A stretch of DNA of 64,000 bases. Origin: an uncultured Burkholderiales bacterium (GTDB taxonomy: Bacteria; Pseudomonadota; Gammaproteobacteria; Burkholderiales; Burkholderiaceae_C). This document shows positions 1-8,548 of the stretch, piece by piece. The position numbers and the translations under genes are program-made. The stretch spans positions 17,547 through 81,546 of the forward strand of contig CALTTG010000011.1 of the NCBI GenBank assembly GCA_943908475.1, in the 5' to 3' direction. Within the stretch, counting starts at the first letter, position 1, and each line of letters starts with the position of its first letter. The notes below the pieces were generated by a model. It searched no databases. It saw nothing but the letters and a program-made list of their open reading frames with translations, and was not told where the DNA came from.

Positions 1-1034
1 TCGACCACCTGCGCCACGACGTCTCCACCGCGAAGGGCCGCCTGCGAGGCGCCTGACGCCAGCTGATTGGCCTGATGGGCGCTGTCGGCGTTGTCGATCA
101 CCGCCGTGCTCAATGCCGTCATGTTCGACGTGGTGTGCTGCAAGGCGGCAGCCTGCCGTTCGGTGCGCTGGCTCAGGTCCTCGTTGCCCTGCGCGATCTG
201 GTGGCTGGCCGTGGCCAGCGCAGCGGCGTTGTCTTTGACCGATTGCACCATGGTCGACAGCGCGCCTTGCAGCCGGGTCAGGGCCTCTCCCAGGGTTGTG
301 AGCTCGTCGGAACCAGAGACCTCGATGCGCTGGCGCAAATCACCATCGGCCATGCGATGCAGTGAGCTGACCGACGCACTCAGGGGCTCCAGGATCGAGC
401 GAATGGTGACCAAAAACAGCAGCACCGACAACAGCACGACCCCCACCAGCACGCTGCCCAGCAGCCAATGGCTGCGCGTCACCACCGCCTTGAACGCGGA
501 CAGGCTGCTGGTGGCGGCTTCGCTGGCCACTTTGACGGTGCCATCCACCCCACGGCGCTGAGCCAGGTACAAGGCGTCGATCGCGGCCAGTTCGGCCCGC
601 ACGGGCTCCACACCCGACGTCACCGCCTGATCCGTCAGGGCCTTGGCTTTGGCGATCAGGGCTTCGGCACGCACATGCTGTTCACCCAGCAAACTGGCCT
701 TCACCTCGGGCGGGGCAGCCCCTTCCTGGCGCCAGTAGGCCACCCGGTCGTTGTATTCCTTGGTCAAACGGGCCACTTCGTCACGGGCGCGGTCGGGCGA
801 AATTCGCCCTTCCACCAGTTGCGACATGACCAGCCGCATCTCGATCAGGTACATCGGGGGTGGCAGGATGTCGGCCACTGCATCCTTGCTGAGGGCCACG
901 TCCTCGCTGATGACGGTCAGCTTCAAGGCACTGGACGTGCCCGCCATCACGCAGATGACCACTGCCAAAAGGTTGAAGGCCGCCAGACCCAAAAGCCGGG
1001 TCCGAAAACTGAACTGCCGGAGCCACGCCGTCAT
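1..1034 (-). CDS. Methyl-accepting chemotaxis protein, 3' part cut by window edge
   Basis: A membrane chemoreceptor that would relay a ligand signal to CheW/CheA. Reading from the ATG at 1034, the product starts MTAWLRQFSF, has a first membrane segment at about residues 14-33, a helical periplasmic region of about 150 residues of four-helix-bundle type, and a second membrane segment at about 190-212. A HAMP-like stretch (ILEPLSASVSSLHRMADGDL) and the beginning of the signalling coiled coil (GNEDLSQRTERQAAAL) follow. The frame stays open to base 1, so the signalling tip and C-terminus lie outside the window. The ligand cannot be told from sequence. A neighbouring ATG overlaps this start (ATGATG in the complement), but only the frame used here gives the receptor. 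Confidence 0.9.
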   Translation of the reverse strand, partial: MTAWLRQFSFRTRLLGLAAFNLLAVVICVMAGTSSALKLTVISEDVALSKDAVADILPPPMYLIEMRLVMSQLVEGRISPDRARDEVARLTKEYNDRVAYWRQEGAAPPEVKASLLGEQHVRAEALIAKAKALTDQAVTSGVEPVRAELAAIDALYLAQRRGVDGTVKVASEAATSSLSAFKAVVTRSHWLLGSVLVGVVLLSVLLFLVTIRSILEPLSASVSSLHRMADGDLRQRIEVSGSDELTTLGEALTRLQGALSTMVQSVKDNAAALATASHQIAQGNEDLSQRTERQAAALQHTTSNMTALSTAVIDNADSAHQANQLASGASQAALRGGDVVAQVV

Positions 1035-1137
1035 GATGCTCTCCAATGAGGCGACATCTCGGAGCCGTCGCCTTGGCACAAGTTGAGAACGAAACAAGCG
1101 GTTATCGGCCTGTGAGCGCCTCAACTTGAGCCAACGG

Positions 1138-2220
1138 TCAGCCCTGCAGGAGGCGCTCCGCCAAGTCGCAGCCGCTGAGCCAGGCGCCCTCGACCTTGCC
1201 GGCGCCCAGCCAGTCGCCACACAAGCCCAGCCGGCGGTGGGCATCCCAGCAGGCGCCTTGCTGCAAGGGCGGGTCGGTATCGGCATAGCGCCACCGGTGC
1301 GCCGAGCACTGCAAGGGAGCCAGCCCATCAGGCCCGTCACGCCCGTCGGGCACACCCGCCTGGGCCAGCCAGCCGCGCCAGGCGGCCAGCAACCAGTCGA
1401 TCACCTGCTCCGGGCTGTCCTCGATGTGCTGCTCGCTCCACTCGGCCGTGGCGTGCAGCAGCCACGTCTCACCCCCAGGCCGACCGGGCTTGCTGCTGTC
1501 TCGGGCCACCCAGCGCAAGGGCCCTTCGTTGACAAAGGCCGCATCGAAATCCAGCGGAATGGGCCGATCGTGCACCAGCATCAAGGCCCAACTGCCCCGC
1601 ATGCGCGCATTGGTCGCCCAGTGGTGCAGCGTTTCGGAATGCGGCGCCACCAGGGGCTGCGCCTGGGGGGCCGGCACGGCGAGAACCACGGCGTCGAACG
1701 TGTCCGCCCATCGACCCTGCTCCAGCGTGTGCACCTGCCAACGCCCTCCCGGCAAGGGCACCAGTTCGGTCACGGTGTGCGACAGGTGCAAGGCCTCGGC
1801 CGCCAACAACGGCGCGGCCAGCCAGCCCGAAGGCGAGGTCATGCGAGGGGTGCCGACCCACCGCTGGGTCTCCCCCGTCACGTCGGTCATGCCCGATGCC
1901 GTGGGCCGTGGTCCCAGCACGGCCAGACGCGGCGTCCACAAGGCGGCCACACCGGCCTGCACCCAACGCTCCACCTCCGAACGAAAGGCTGGGTTTCGCG
2001 CCGTGAAATACTGAGCCCCGTGGTCGCACTGCCAGTCGGCCCCGCGCCGGGTGCTCATGCGTCCAGAGGGGCCTCGGCTTTTGTCGAACACGTGCACCTG
2101 CACACCGGCATGTCGCAAGGCGGTGGCACAGGCCAGACCGGCCAGACCGGCGCCCACCACCGCCACTCGGGCCAGGTCGACGGGGGCAGAACGGGGTGTC
2201 TTGTCAGGGGGCATCGTCAC
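1138..2220 (-). CDS. Renalase-like NAD(P)/FAD-dependent amine oxidoreductase
   Basis: A 360-residue flavoprotein with a dinucleotide-binding Rossmann motif near the N-terminus (VAVVGAGLAGLACATAL, about residues 19-35), the acidic end of the second strand (VFDKS), and the GRMSTRR segment that follows it in renalase and related amine-oxidase-fold proteins. A HGAQYFTARNPAF segment is also typical of bacterial renalase-like proteins. Bacterial renalases oxidise off-pathway dihydronicotinamide isomers; whether this protein does so is not shown by sequence. There is no signal peptide, so it is probably cytoplasmic. It stands alone between a chemoreceptor gene and a phosphodiesterase gene on the same strand. 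Confidence 0.8.
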   Translation of the reverse strand: MTMPPDKTPRSAPVDLARVAVVGAGLAGLACATALRHAGVQVHVFDKSRGPSGRMSTRRGADWQCDHGAQYFTARNPAFRSEVERWVQAGVAALWTPRLAVLGPRPTASGMTDVTGETQRWVGTPRMTSPSGWLAAPLLAAEALHLSHTVTELVPLPGGRWQVHTLEQGRWADTFDAVVLAVPAPQAQPLVAPHSETLHHWATNARMRGSWALMLVHDRPIPLDFDAAFVNEGPLRWVARDSSKPGRPGGETWLLHATAEWSEQHIEDSPEQVIDWLLAAWRGWLAQAGVPDGRDGPDGLAPLQCSAHRWRYADTDPPLQQGACWDAHRRLGLCGDWLGAGKVEGAWLSGCDLAERLLQG

Positions 2221-2291
2221 GCTGAGGCTTTCTGAAAACCAGATGGGCCCCAGCCTAACAAATCAGGGCAGGACACACCGCCCTGGGGTCA

Positions 2292-3539
2292 TCACTTCAG
2301 GCCCATGCAGTTGGCGTAGAACGTGGTGGTGGCGGGCCAATCTGAAAACACGCCCAGGACACCCACCTGACGGGCCAGCACATCGAGCACCTGGAAGGCG
2401 TCACCCTCGCGGCTCACGGCCTTGTCGAAGCTTTGGTAATAGAACCCATTGTTGCCATCGGCCAAAATGCCGCTGCGCTCCAAGGTCCACGTGATCACGT
2501 CTAATCCTGCCGCACGCGCATTTTTGGCCGCTTGCGAAGGCACGATCTGACCTTGCGCATTGGTGCTCAGCAAGGCGAAGATGGGAGGCGCCCAGACACG
2601 AATGCCCTGAGCCCGGTAGCCCGCCAGTTCGCTGGCCGTGGGCAGTTCGGCGACGGCGTTGGCATCGTCCAGGAACACGGCTTGTTTGCCGAACGCTGGC
2701 TCGTTGTTCACCCAGTACAGCACGTCGTTCTTGTCAAACGACTGAGGCCACACTTTCGAGGGTGCGACGCCGGCGGCTTTGTACTCGTCGATCATCTTCT
2801 GGGCATACTGCTGCTGAGAGAAGCCCTCAAAGGGCATGTTCACCGATGGCGACTTCAGCTCTGGCGTCATCTGGACACCCAGTCGTTTGAACAGGGCAAT
2901 GCTCTCGGCGTGGGTCATCAAGGTGCCGCTGGTGGGGCCGCTGTAGAGGTCAGTGCGCCAGGTGGCGGTGCCGTTCACATACTCCTGGGCCGTGACGGCA
3001 TAGGGGTTGAAAGCGTCCATCTTGCCGCGCAGCGTCTTGAACTCGGCCAAGGTGATGTCGCTGGTGCGGCACTCGGCGCTGGCGGGCTTGAGCAGCTTGC
3101 CGGTGGCATCGAGCTGGGCCGGCACGAAGGGCTGGGTGCACTTGCTGGCCAGGGGCGTCAGCAGGATGTTGGTGGTGGTGTGCAGATCGTTCTGGGCATG
3201 CCGGCACACCAACTGCTTGTCTTTGGTGAAGGTGACATCGCACTCGATGATGCCAGCGCCCATGCGGGCCGCCGCCGTGTAGGACTCGACCGTGTGCTCG
3301 GGGAACTGCAGGGGAGCGCCTCGGTGGCCGATCGAGAAGTCGCTGGGCCGCATGACATGGCGGGTGTCGGCGCAATGCTGCAGCTTGCGCTTGAGCGGGC
3401 TGTCTTTCATGTCCCGCACCAGAAAGTCGGGGCGAGGCCCCACTTGCACAGGCGCTGTCCAGAACGCCAGGGCCGGCAGGGCCGTCGCTGTCAGGCTCGC
3501 GGTCAGGGCCAGCAGGCCCGAAAACTTCTTGAGGTTCAT
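2292..3539 (-). CDS. Secreted glycerophosphodiester phosphodiesterase
   Basis: Hydrolyses glycerophosphodiesters to glycerol-3-phosphate and an alcohol. The 415-residue product starts with a Sec signal (MNLKKFSGLLALTAS, ending near ALPALAF), so it acts in the periplasm or outside. The GDPD core motif is clear: IGHRGAPLQFPEHT, then IIECDVTFTKDKQLVCRH, giving the catalytic His pair and the metal-binding Glu-x-Asp. At about 415 residues it is longer than E. coli GlpQ and has insertions between core strands, as in secreted GDPDs of environmental proteobacteria. The start at 3539 was chosen over a codon 15 bases upstream because a GGAG sits at suitable distance and the signal peptide begins there. 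Confidence 0.88.
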   Translation of the reverse strand: MNLKKFSGLLALTASLTATALPALAFWTAPVQVGPRPDFLVRDMKDSPLKRKLQHCADTRHVMRPSDFSIGHRGAPLQFPEHTVESYTAAARMGAGIIECDVTFTKDKQLVCRHAQNDLHTTTNILLTPLASKCTQPFVPAQLDATGKLLKPASAECRTSDITLAEFKTLRGKMDAFNPYAVTAQEYVNGTATWRTDLYSGPTSGTLMTHAESIALFKRLGVQMTPELKSPSVNMPFEGFSQQQYAQKMIDEYKAAGVAPSKVWPQSFDKNDVLYWVNNEPAFGKQAVFLDDANAVAELPTASELAGYRAQGIRVWAPPIFALLSTNAQGQIVPSQAAKNARAAGLDVITWTLERSGILADGNNGFYYQSFDKAVSREGDAFQVLDVLARQVGVLGVFSDWPATTTFYANCMGLK

Positions 3540-3650
3540 GCGGGGTCTCCACAATGGTGAGGCAGATGCCCCTCAATGTGTGAGTCCCCCGTGTCTTGGG
3601 CATGACGCCCCCGTGAAGGGTGCGTGACAGCCCCTGGTGCGACTGGCCGA

Positions 3651-4391
3651 TCAGCGCCCCTGCGCGCGACGACGCCTTCGAGCGGCCCAGCCCATGCACA
3701 GGCCTCCCACGACCGCCAGCGCCACGCTGGAGGGCTCCGGCACGGGTGTCACACTGACCTGCAGATGATCCATGCCCCACGACTCGTCGTCGAGGTCCTG
3801 CACACCGGGGCCCTCCATCAGGAAGGTCAAGGTGGCCGTGCTGGCGGTATGGGCCAGGCCCTTCAGGCGCGGCTCCAGGAACAAGTCGTAGGCACTGTCG
3901 GTGTAGAAAGGGCCTGCCGCCGGGCCTGTGAAGCCGAGGCTCACCTTGCGGGCCAACTCGGCCCCAGCGGGCGCCACATAGCTCTGCACCTGGTAGTCGG
4001 CCGCGTTGGCAAAGCTTTCACGGAAGATCTGGACCCCATCGAGCGTGATGGTCAGGAAATCGCCCTGAGGAAAGGTGCCTGTGCCGTCCAGCGAATCGAT
4101 GGCGGCCATCAGAAAGCCCAGACTGATTTCGGTGTGAGCCGGCAGCTGGTCGAGCGTGAGCGTGACACGGTTGCCCGTGGGCACGCGCAGCATCTGGCCG
4201 CTGAAGGTGAGCCCCGAGGCCCCCAGCCCGGCAAAGCCTTGAACGTCGGTGGACGCAGCCACGCCCACCTCCAAGGCCGCAGGCACACCCGCCTCAAAAT
4301 CGGTGCTGAACACCGTGGTGGCCTGAGCGCCTGGCCCCAGTACCGATGCCATCGCCAGGATCAAGGCCCCGGCCTTGCGACGCACATTCAT
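3651..4391 (-). CDS. PEP-CTERM sorting-domain protein
   Basis: A 246-residue exported protein. It has an N-terminal signal peptide (MNVRRKAGALILAMASVLGP, cleavage near AQA) and a C-terminal tripartite PEP-CTERM tail: VPEPSSVALAVVGG, a short hydrophobic helix, then the basic RRRRRAQGR. In this family an exosortase (XrtA/XrtB type) cleaves at the PEP motif and attaches the protein to the cell surface or exopolysaccharide. No exosortase gene is in the window. The middle of the protein looks like a beta-rich lectin-like domain, but I recognise no specific family. Start at 4391 is supported by GGGAGG eight to nine bases upstream. Confidence 0.85.
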   Translation of the reverse strand: MNVRRKAGALILAMASVLGPGAQATTVFSTDFEAGVPAALEVGVAASTDVQGFAGLGASGLTFSGQMLRVPTGNRVTLTLDQLPAHTEISLGFLMAAIDSLDGTGTFPQGDFLTITLDGVQIFRESFANAADYQVQSYVAPAGAELARKVSLGFTGPAAGPFYTDSAYDLFLEPRLKGLAHTASTATLTFLMEGPGVQDLDDESWGMDHLQVSVTPVPEPSSVALAVVGGLCMGWAARRRRRAQGR

Positions 4392-4454
4392 GGTGAAACC
4401 TCCCTTTGAAGCCTTCACTGTAAGGAACCGCCGGGCCGCCTCCCATCCCTAGAA

Positions 4455-4477
4455 TGAAAACGGCCCCGAGGGGCCGT
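4455..4477 (-). terminator. Intrinsic terminator of glnS
   Basis: Just after the glnS stop, read on the minus strand, a GC-rich stem (ACGGCCC, four-base loop, GGGCCGT) is followed by TTTTCATT. The stem arms at 4460-4466 and 4471-4477 are perfect complements. Its position between the glnS stop (4484) and the next minus-strand gene (start 4391) fits a rho-independent terminator. Confidence 0.75.
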
Positions 4478-4483
4478 CTTGCG

Positions 4484-6286
4484 TCACTTCCAGCCGTCTT
4501 TCAGGCCCGTGATCTTGTTGAACACGGGACGATCGGTGGTGTGATCCTGTCGATCGGCCACGAAGTAGCCAAAACGCTCGAACTGGAACTTCTGGTCGGG
4601 CCGCGCCTGCGCCAACGAAGGCTCCACATAGGCCGTCACCACTTTTTTGCTGTCAGGGTTCAGGCTGGCCATGAAGTCTTTGCCACCCGCATCGGGGTGC
4701 GGGTCGGTGAACAGGCGGTCGTACACGCGCACCTCGGCCGCCACGCCATCAGAGGCCCCCACCCACGTGATGGCGGCCTTGACCTTGACGCTGTCGGCGC
4801 CCGGCGTGCCGCTTTTGGTGTCGGGCACCACCGTGGCCTGCACTTCGGTGACCTGACCTTCGGCATTTTTCGTGCAGCCGGTGCACTCGATGACGTAGCC
4901 GCCCTTCAGGCGCACCTTGTTGCCCGGGAACAATCGCTTGTAGCCCTTGGGCGGCACTTCCTCGAAGTCTTCGCGCTCGATCCAGACCTCGCGGCCCAAT
5001 GTGAAATGGCGAAGGGGCGACTCGGTGCCTTCCGGCGGGTGCGGCAAGGCCGGCAACGAGCAGGGCTCGAGGTGGCCAGCCCCCATGACCTCGTCCCAGT
5101 TGGTGAGGACCAGCTTGACGGGGTCGAGCACCGCCATGCCTCGGTGCGCCTTGTTTTCCAAATCATCGCGCAGGGCGATGTCGAGCGTGCTGTAGTCGAT
5201 CCAGCTGTCGGACTTGCTCACCCCAATGCGCTCGCAAAACAGCTGAATGGCTTCAGGCGTGTAACCACGTCGACGCAGGCCCACGATGGTGGGCATGCGG
5301 GGGTCATCCCAGCCCGTCACCACGCCTTCATCGACCAGGGCCTTGAGCTTGCGCTTGGAGGTGATGACATACGTCAGGTTCAGGCGTGCAAACTCGTGCT
5401 GGCGGGGCACCGGTTTCTGGAACACCCCCAGGTCAGAGAGCTTGTCGAGCAGCCAGTCGTAGAAGGGGCGCTGGTCTTCGAACTCCAGCGTGCAAATGCT
5501 GTGGGTGATCTGTTCGAGCGCGTCTTCAATCGGATGCGCGAAGGTGTACATCGGGTAAATGCACCACTTGTCGCCCGTGTTGTGGTGGGTGGCACGGCGG
5601 ATGCGGTAGATGGCCGGGTCCCGCATGTTGATGTTCGGGCTGGCCATGTCGATCTTGGCCCGCAGCACGGCGGCGCCGTCGGCCAGTTTGCCATCGCGCA
5701 TCTCGCGGAAACGCGCCATGTTTTCGTCGGCGGTGCGGTTGCGGAACGGGCTGTCCACACCGGGTTTGCCGAAGTCGCCGCGGTTGATGCGCATCTCTTC
5801 AGGCGTTTGCTCGTCCACGTAGGCCAGGCCCGCACCGATCAGGGCCTCGGCCGCCCGGTACATGACGTCGAAGTAATTGCTGGCGTAGTACAGGTGACTT
5901 TGTGGTTCGCCGTTGAATTGCGAGTCCCAGCCAAAACCCAGCCACCGGACCGCATCCAAGATGGCATCGACGTACTCTTGCTCTTCCTTCTCGGGGTTGG
6001 TGTCGTCAAACCGCATGTGGCAGACGCCACCGTAGTCGCGCGCCAGACCGAAGTTCAGGCAGATGCTTTTGGCATGACCGACGTGCAAGTAGCCGTTGGG
6101 CTCGGGCGGGAACCGCGTTCGGATCTTGGCGGGATCGGGCTGGCCGGTCGCCTGGTGGGCGGCGTCGCCAGGGGCGCCCGCCCAGCGTCGGCTGGCGTAG
6201 GTGCCCAGCTCCAGGTCGCGGTCGATGATGCCGCGCAGGAAATTGGTGGATTTGTGAAGGATGTCGTCGTCGGTCGGGGCGTTCAT
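4484..6286 (-). CDS. glnS: Glutaminyl-tRNA synthetase
   Basis: Charges tRNA-Gln with glutamine in the cytoplasm. The 600-residue product has the class I signature FPPEPNGYLHVGHAKS (HVGH at residues 68-71), the MRFDDTNPEKE segment that follows it in GlnRS/GluRS, and the KMSKS equivalent VITSKRKL. The C-terminal anticodon-binding beta-barrels include VWIEREDFEEVPPKGYKRL, a hallmark of GlnRS rather than GluRS. It is somewhat longer than E. coli GlnS (about 550) because of small insertions and a short N-terminal extension, as is usual in Burkholderiales. A terminator follows. Confidence 0.97.
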   Translation of the reverse strand: MNAPTDDDILHKSTNFLRGIIDRDLELGTYASRRWAGAPGDAAHQATGQPDPAKIRTRFPPEPNGYLHVGHAKSICLNFGLARDYGGVCHMRFDDTNPEKEEQEYVDAILDAVRWLGFGWDSQFNGEPQSHLYYASNYFDVMYRAAEALIGAGLAYVDEQTPEEMRINRGDFGKPGVDSPFRNRTADENMARFREMRDGKLADGAAVLRAKIDMASPNINMRDPAIYRIRRATHHNTGDKWCIYPMYTFAHPIEDALEQITHSICTLEFEDQRPFYDWLLDKLSDLGVFQKPVPRQHEFARLNLTYVITSKRKLKALVDEGVVTGWDDPRMPTIVGLRRRGYTPEAIQLFCERIGVSKSDSWIDYSTLDIALRDDLENKAHRGMAVLDPVKLVLTNWDEVMGAGHLEPCSLPALPHPPEGTESPLRHFTLGREVWIEREDFEEVPPKGYKRLFPGNKVRLKGGYVIECTGCTKNAEGQVTEVQATVVPDTKSGTPGADSVKVKAAITWVGASDGVAAEVRVYDRLFTDPHPDAGGKDFMASLNPDSKKVVTAYVEPSLAQARPDQKFQFERFGYFVADRQDHTTDRPVFNKITGLKDGWK

Positions 6287-6569
6287 GACCTGATTCTATC
6301 GACCGCTCATCGCCCGCAGCGCCCCCCATCGCCGTTTTTCCGACACCCCGCCACCGTGGCCCCGTGTGCGAGCGCGCGCGAGGCCTTGGCGGAAAGTGAT
6401 AACCGAAATGTCCGTCTCCCTACTCACCACCGAATGGCGAACCCCGCAGACTGATCTGGCGCTGGCGGCTCGGCCTGTTCCGAGGTGTCGGTGCCAAGGG
6501 GCCCGTGTTCCCCCTTGTTCACCGTGACGCGTTGGTTGCGCGCACTTCACCCATCCGTAGGAGACATTC
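6287..6569. other. Intergenic region between divergent glnS and the lipase gene
   Basis: This 283-base stretch is the largest gene-free interval in the window. It must hold promoters for glnS (minus) and the lipase (plus), but I find no convincing -35/-10 pair. The only clear signal is the Shine-Dalgarno TAGGAGA about six bases before the lipase ATG. No RNA gene or repeat was recognised. Confidence 0.5.
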
Positions 6570-7505
6570 ATGACCTTCAAACTTCAAGCCAAACTCGCCG
6601 TGGCAGCCTGCACCGCGCTGCTGGCCGTGCCCCATGCCCATGCCGCCGCCCCCAAGAACCCCGTGGTGCTGGTGCATGGCTTCACCGGCTTTGACACCGT
6701 GCTCGGGCTGGACTACTGGTACGGCATCACCAAAGCCCTGGAGAAAGACGGCGTCAAGGTGCTGGTTGCGCAGGTGAACCCGTCCCAAACCTCCGAGTAC
6801 CGGGGGGAAGAGCTGGTCAAGCAACTGCAAGCCTGGAAGGTGGCCAACAAGGTCACCAAGTTCAACCTGATCGGCCACAGCCAAGGCGGCCCGACGGTCC
6901 GTTATGCCGCCAGTGTCCGCCCAGACTTGGTCGCCAGTGCCACCACGGTCGGCGGCGTCAATCTGGGCTCGACCCTGGCTGACAAAATGGTCAACGACAA
7001 GACCATTGCCGAGGGCAACTGGCTGGACTCGTTCGGCACCTCGCTGCTGAAACTGATGGGGCTGGCCTCCAGCTACGACGGGGACGCCGACAAGATCGAC
7101 GCCTCGATCGCGGCGCAAGACATGACCTACGCCTCGGCGGTCGCCTTCAACAAGAAGTACCCAGAAGGTGCACCAGCCATCGAGGGCAAGCCCGGAACCC
7201 AGGAAAACGGCTCGAACGGCGTGAAGTACTTTTCGATCGCCGGCGATGCCAACGGCACCACCAACAGCTTCGATGTGATTGATTTGCTGTTGGTGAGCAC
7301 CACCGCCAAAACCGTCTTCAAGGACGTGGTGGCCGACGGCGTTGTGCAAACCTCCTCGCAGTACTGGGGCAAACACCTCAAGACCTACCCCTGGAATCAC
7401 TTCGATGAAGTGAACCAGTCACTGGGCCTGATCGGCAAATCGGCACCATCGCCCAAAGATGTGTACCGTTCGCTGGCCCAAATGCTGGCCAGCAAGGGAC
7501 TCTGA
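6570..7505 (+). CDS. lip: Secreted triacylglycerol lipase, subfamily I.1-like
   Basis: Hydrolyses triacylglycerols outside the cell. The 311-residue precursor, the same length as P. aeruginosa LipA, starts with a signal peptide ending AHAHAA or close by. VVLVHGFTGFD forms the oxyanion region, GHSQG (Ser104) the nucleophile elbow, and Asp256 (VVADGVV) and His277 (WNHFDEVNQ) complete the triad. The Asp in HFDEVNQ matches the calcium-site region of family I lipases. The mature protein contains no cysteine, so the single disulfide of the P. aeruginosa enzyme is absent. The gene is followed 70 bases later by its foldase gene. TAGGAGA is the ribosome binding site. Confidence 0.93.
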   Translation: MTFKLQAKLAVAACTALLAVPHAHAAAPKNPVVLVHGFTGFDTVLGLDYWYGITKALEKDGVKVLVAQVNPSQTSEYRGEELVKQLQAWKVANKVTKFNLIGHSQGGPTVRYAASVRPDLVASATTVGGVNLGSTLADKMVNDKTIAEGNWLDSFGTSLLKLMGLASSYDGDADKIDASIAAQDMTYASAVAFNKKYPEGAPAIEGKPGTQENGSNGVKYFSIAGDANGTTNSFDVIDLLLVSTTAKTVFKDVVADGVVQTSSQYWGKHLKTYPWNHFDEVNQSLGLIGKSAPSPKDVYRSLAQMLASKGL

Positions 7506-7575
7506 GTTCAGTCCATGACGACCTAGGCATCGGTCAATGGTTCACGGACCGATGCCACCCTTGCAGAGAGCAACC

Positions 7576-8547
7576 ATGTCGCTTCGCATCGATTCCCGCG
7601 TTCGACGACCCTGGCTCGTCGGGACGGCGCTGGCCCTGCTGACAGGCGCCGTCGTGGTCGTGGTCCTGTCCGACTCGTCCCACATGGCCACACAGGGGCG
7701 TGTCATATCCAGGGTCGACTGGCCATGGCAGGAGACGGGCCCGCACGACACCGCCGGCCCCAGCGCATCGGCCGTCCAAACCGCGCCCCCAGGCCGGACG
7801 CGAAGCCCTGCCGAGCTGCGCAGCGTGCTCCAACAGGGATCGTTCGCAGGCACGTCGCCCGTGGGTTCCTGGTGCGTCTCGGCGACCCAAAACCTGGCGC
7901 CTTGCCTGGGCTTGAGAGCGCGTTTCGAGTACTACATCAACGGCCTGGGCGAGATTTCATCGGCCGAAGTGCGCGTCTTGATCGAGGATGAAGCGCGGCG
8001 TGCACACGGCGACGCATTGGCCATGCAGATCATGGCGGTGTACGACCGGTACTGGCTGGCCCGCAACCACAACCTCAACCGTCAGGTCGACATGGCCGAC
8101 GTCACAACGTGGCTCCCCGCCCTGGAGGAGGCCCAACGCGTGCGCTTGCAAACCCTGGGCGCCGAATGGAGCAAGGCCTTCTTCAGCGAGGACGACCAGG
8201 AGTTCCGCGAGACCCACCAACGCGCACTCACAGGCACCCCGCCACCGCCCTCACACCGAGACCCCGTGCCTCGTGTGCAGCCCGGCACCGACTCGGAAGC
8301 GCTGCGTGCGCAGCGCATCGAGCGATACGGCAAAGCGGTGACGGACGAGCTGGAGGTGCTGGATGCCAAGCAACGCCACTTTGATGAACACCTGGCCCTC
8401 GCACGAAGCGAATGGCGCCGACTGCAAGATCAACCCAACCTCAGCGAAGTAGCCCGGCGGCAGCACTTGCAAGGGTTCATCGAGCAACATTTCGACCCCC
8501 TGGATCAACGCCGCGTCGCCAGGCTGCTGGGCCTCACCACGCCTTGA
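7576..8547 (+). CDS. Lipase-specific foldase (steric chaperone, Lif/LipB)
   Basis: An inner-membrane-anchored periplasmic chaperone that folds the adjacent lipase before type II secretion. The 323-residue product has a short basic N-terminus, one membrane anchor (LVGTALALLTGAVVVVVL), a Pro/Ala-rich linker, then a helical domain. The Lif signature is present as RARFEYYINGLGE (family consensus RxxFDY(F/C)LSAxGE), followed by long charged helices to the C-terminus (LQGFIEQHFDPLDQRRVARL). The ATG at 7576 was chosen over an in-frame ATG 39 bases upstream because it leaves a standard positively charged N-terminus before the anchor. A short GC inverted repeat just after the stop lacks a T-tract. Confidence 0.9.
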   Translation: MSLRIDSRVRRPWLVGTALALLTGAVVVVVLSDSSHMATQGRVISRVDWPWQETGPHDTAGPSASAVQTAPPGRTRSPAELRSVLQQGSFAGTSPVGSWCVSATQNLAPCLGLRARFEYYINGLGEISSAEVRVLIEDEARRAHGDALAMQIMAVYDRYWLARNHNLNRQVDMADVTTWLPALEEAQRVRLQTLGAEWSKAFFSEDDQEFRETHQRALTGTPPPPSHRDPVPRVQPGTDSEALRAQRIERYGKAVTDELEVLDAKQRHFDEHLALARSEWRRLQDQPNLSEVARRQHLQGFIEQHFDPLDQRRVARLLGLTTP

Positions 8548-8548
8548 C

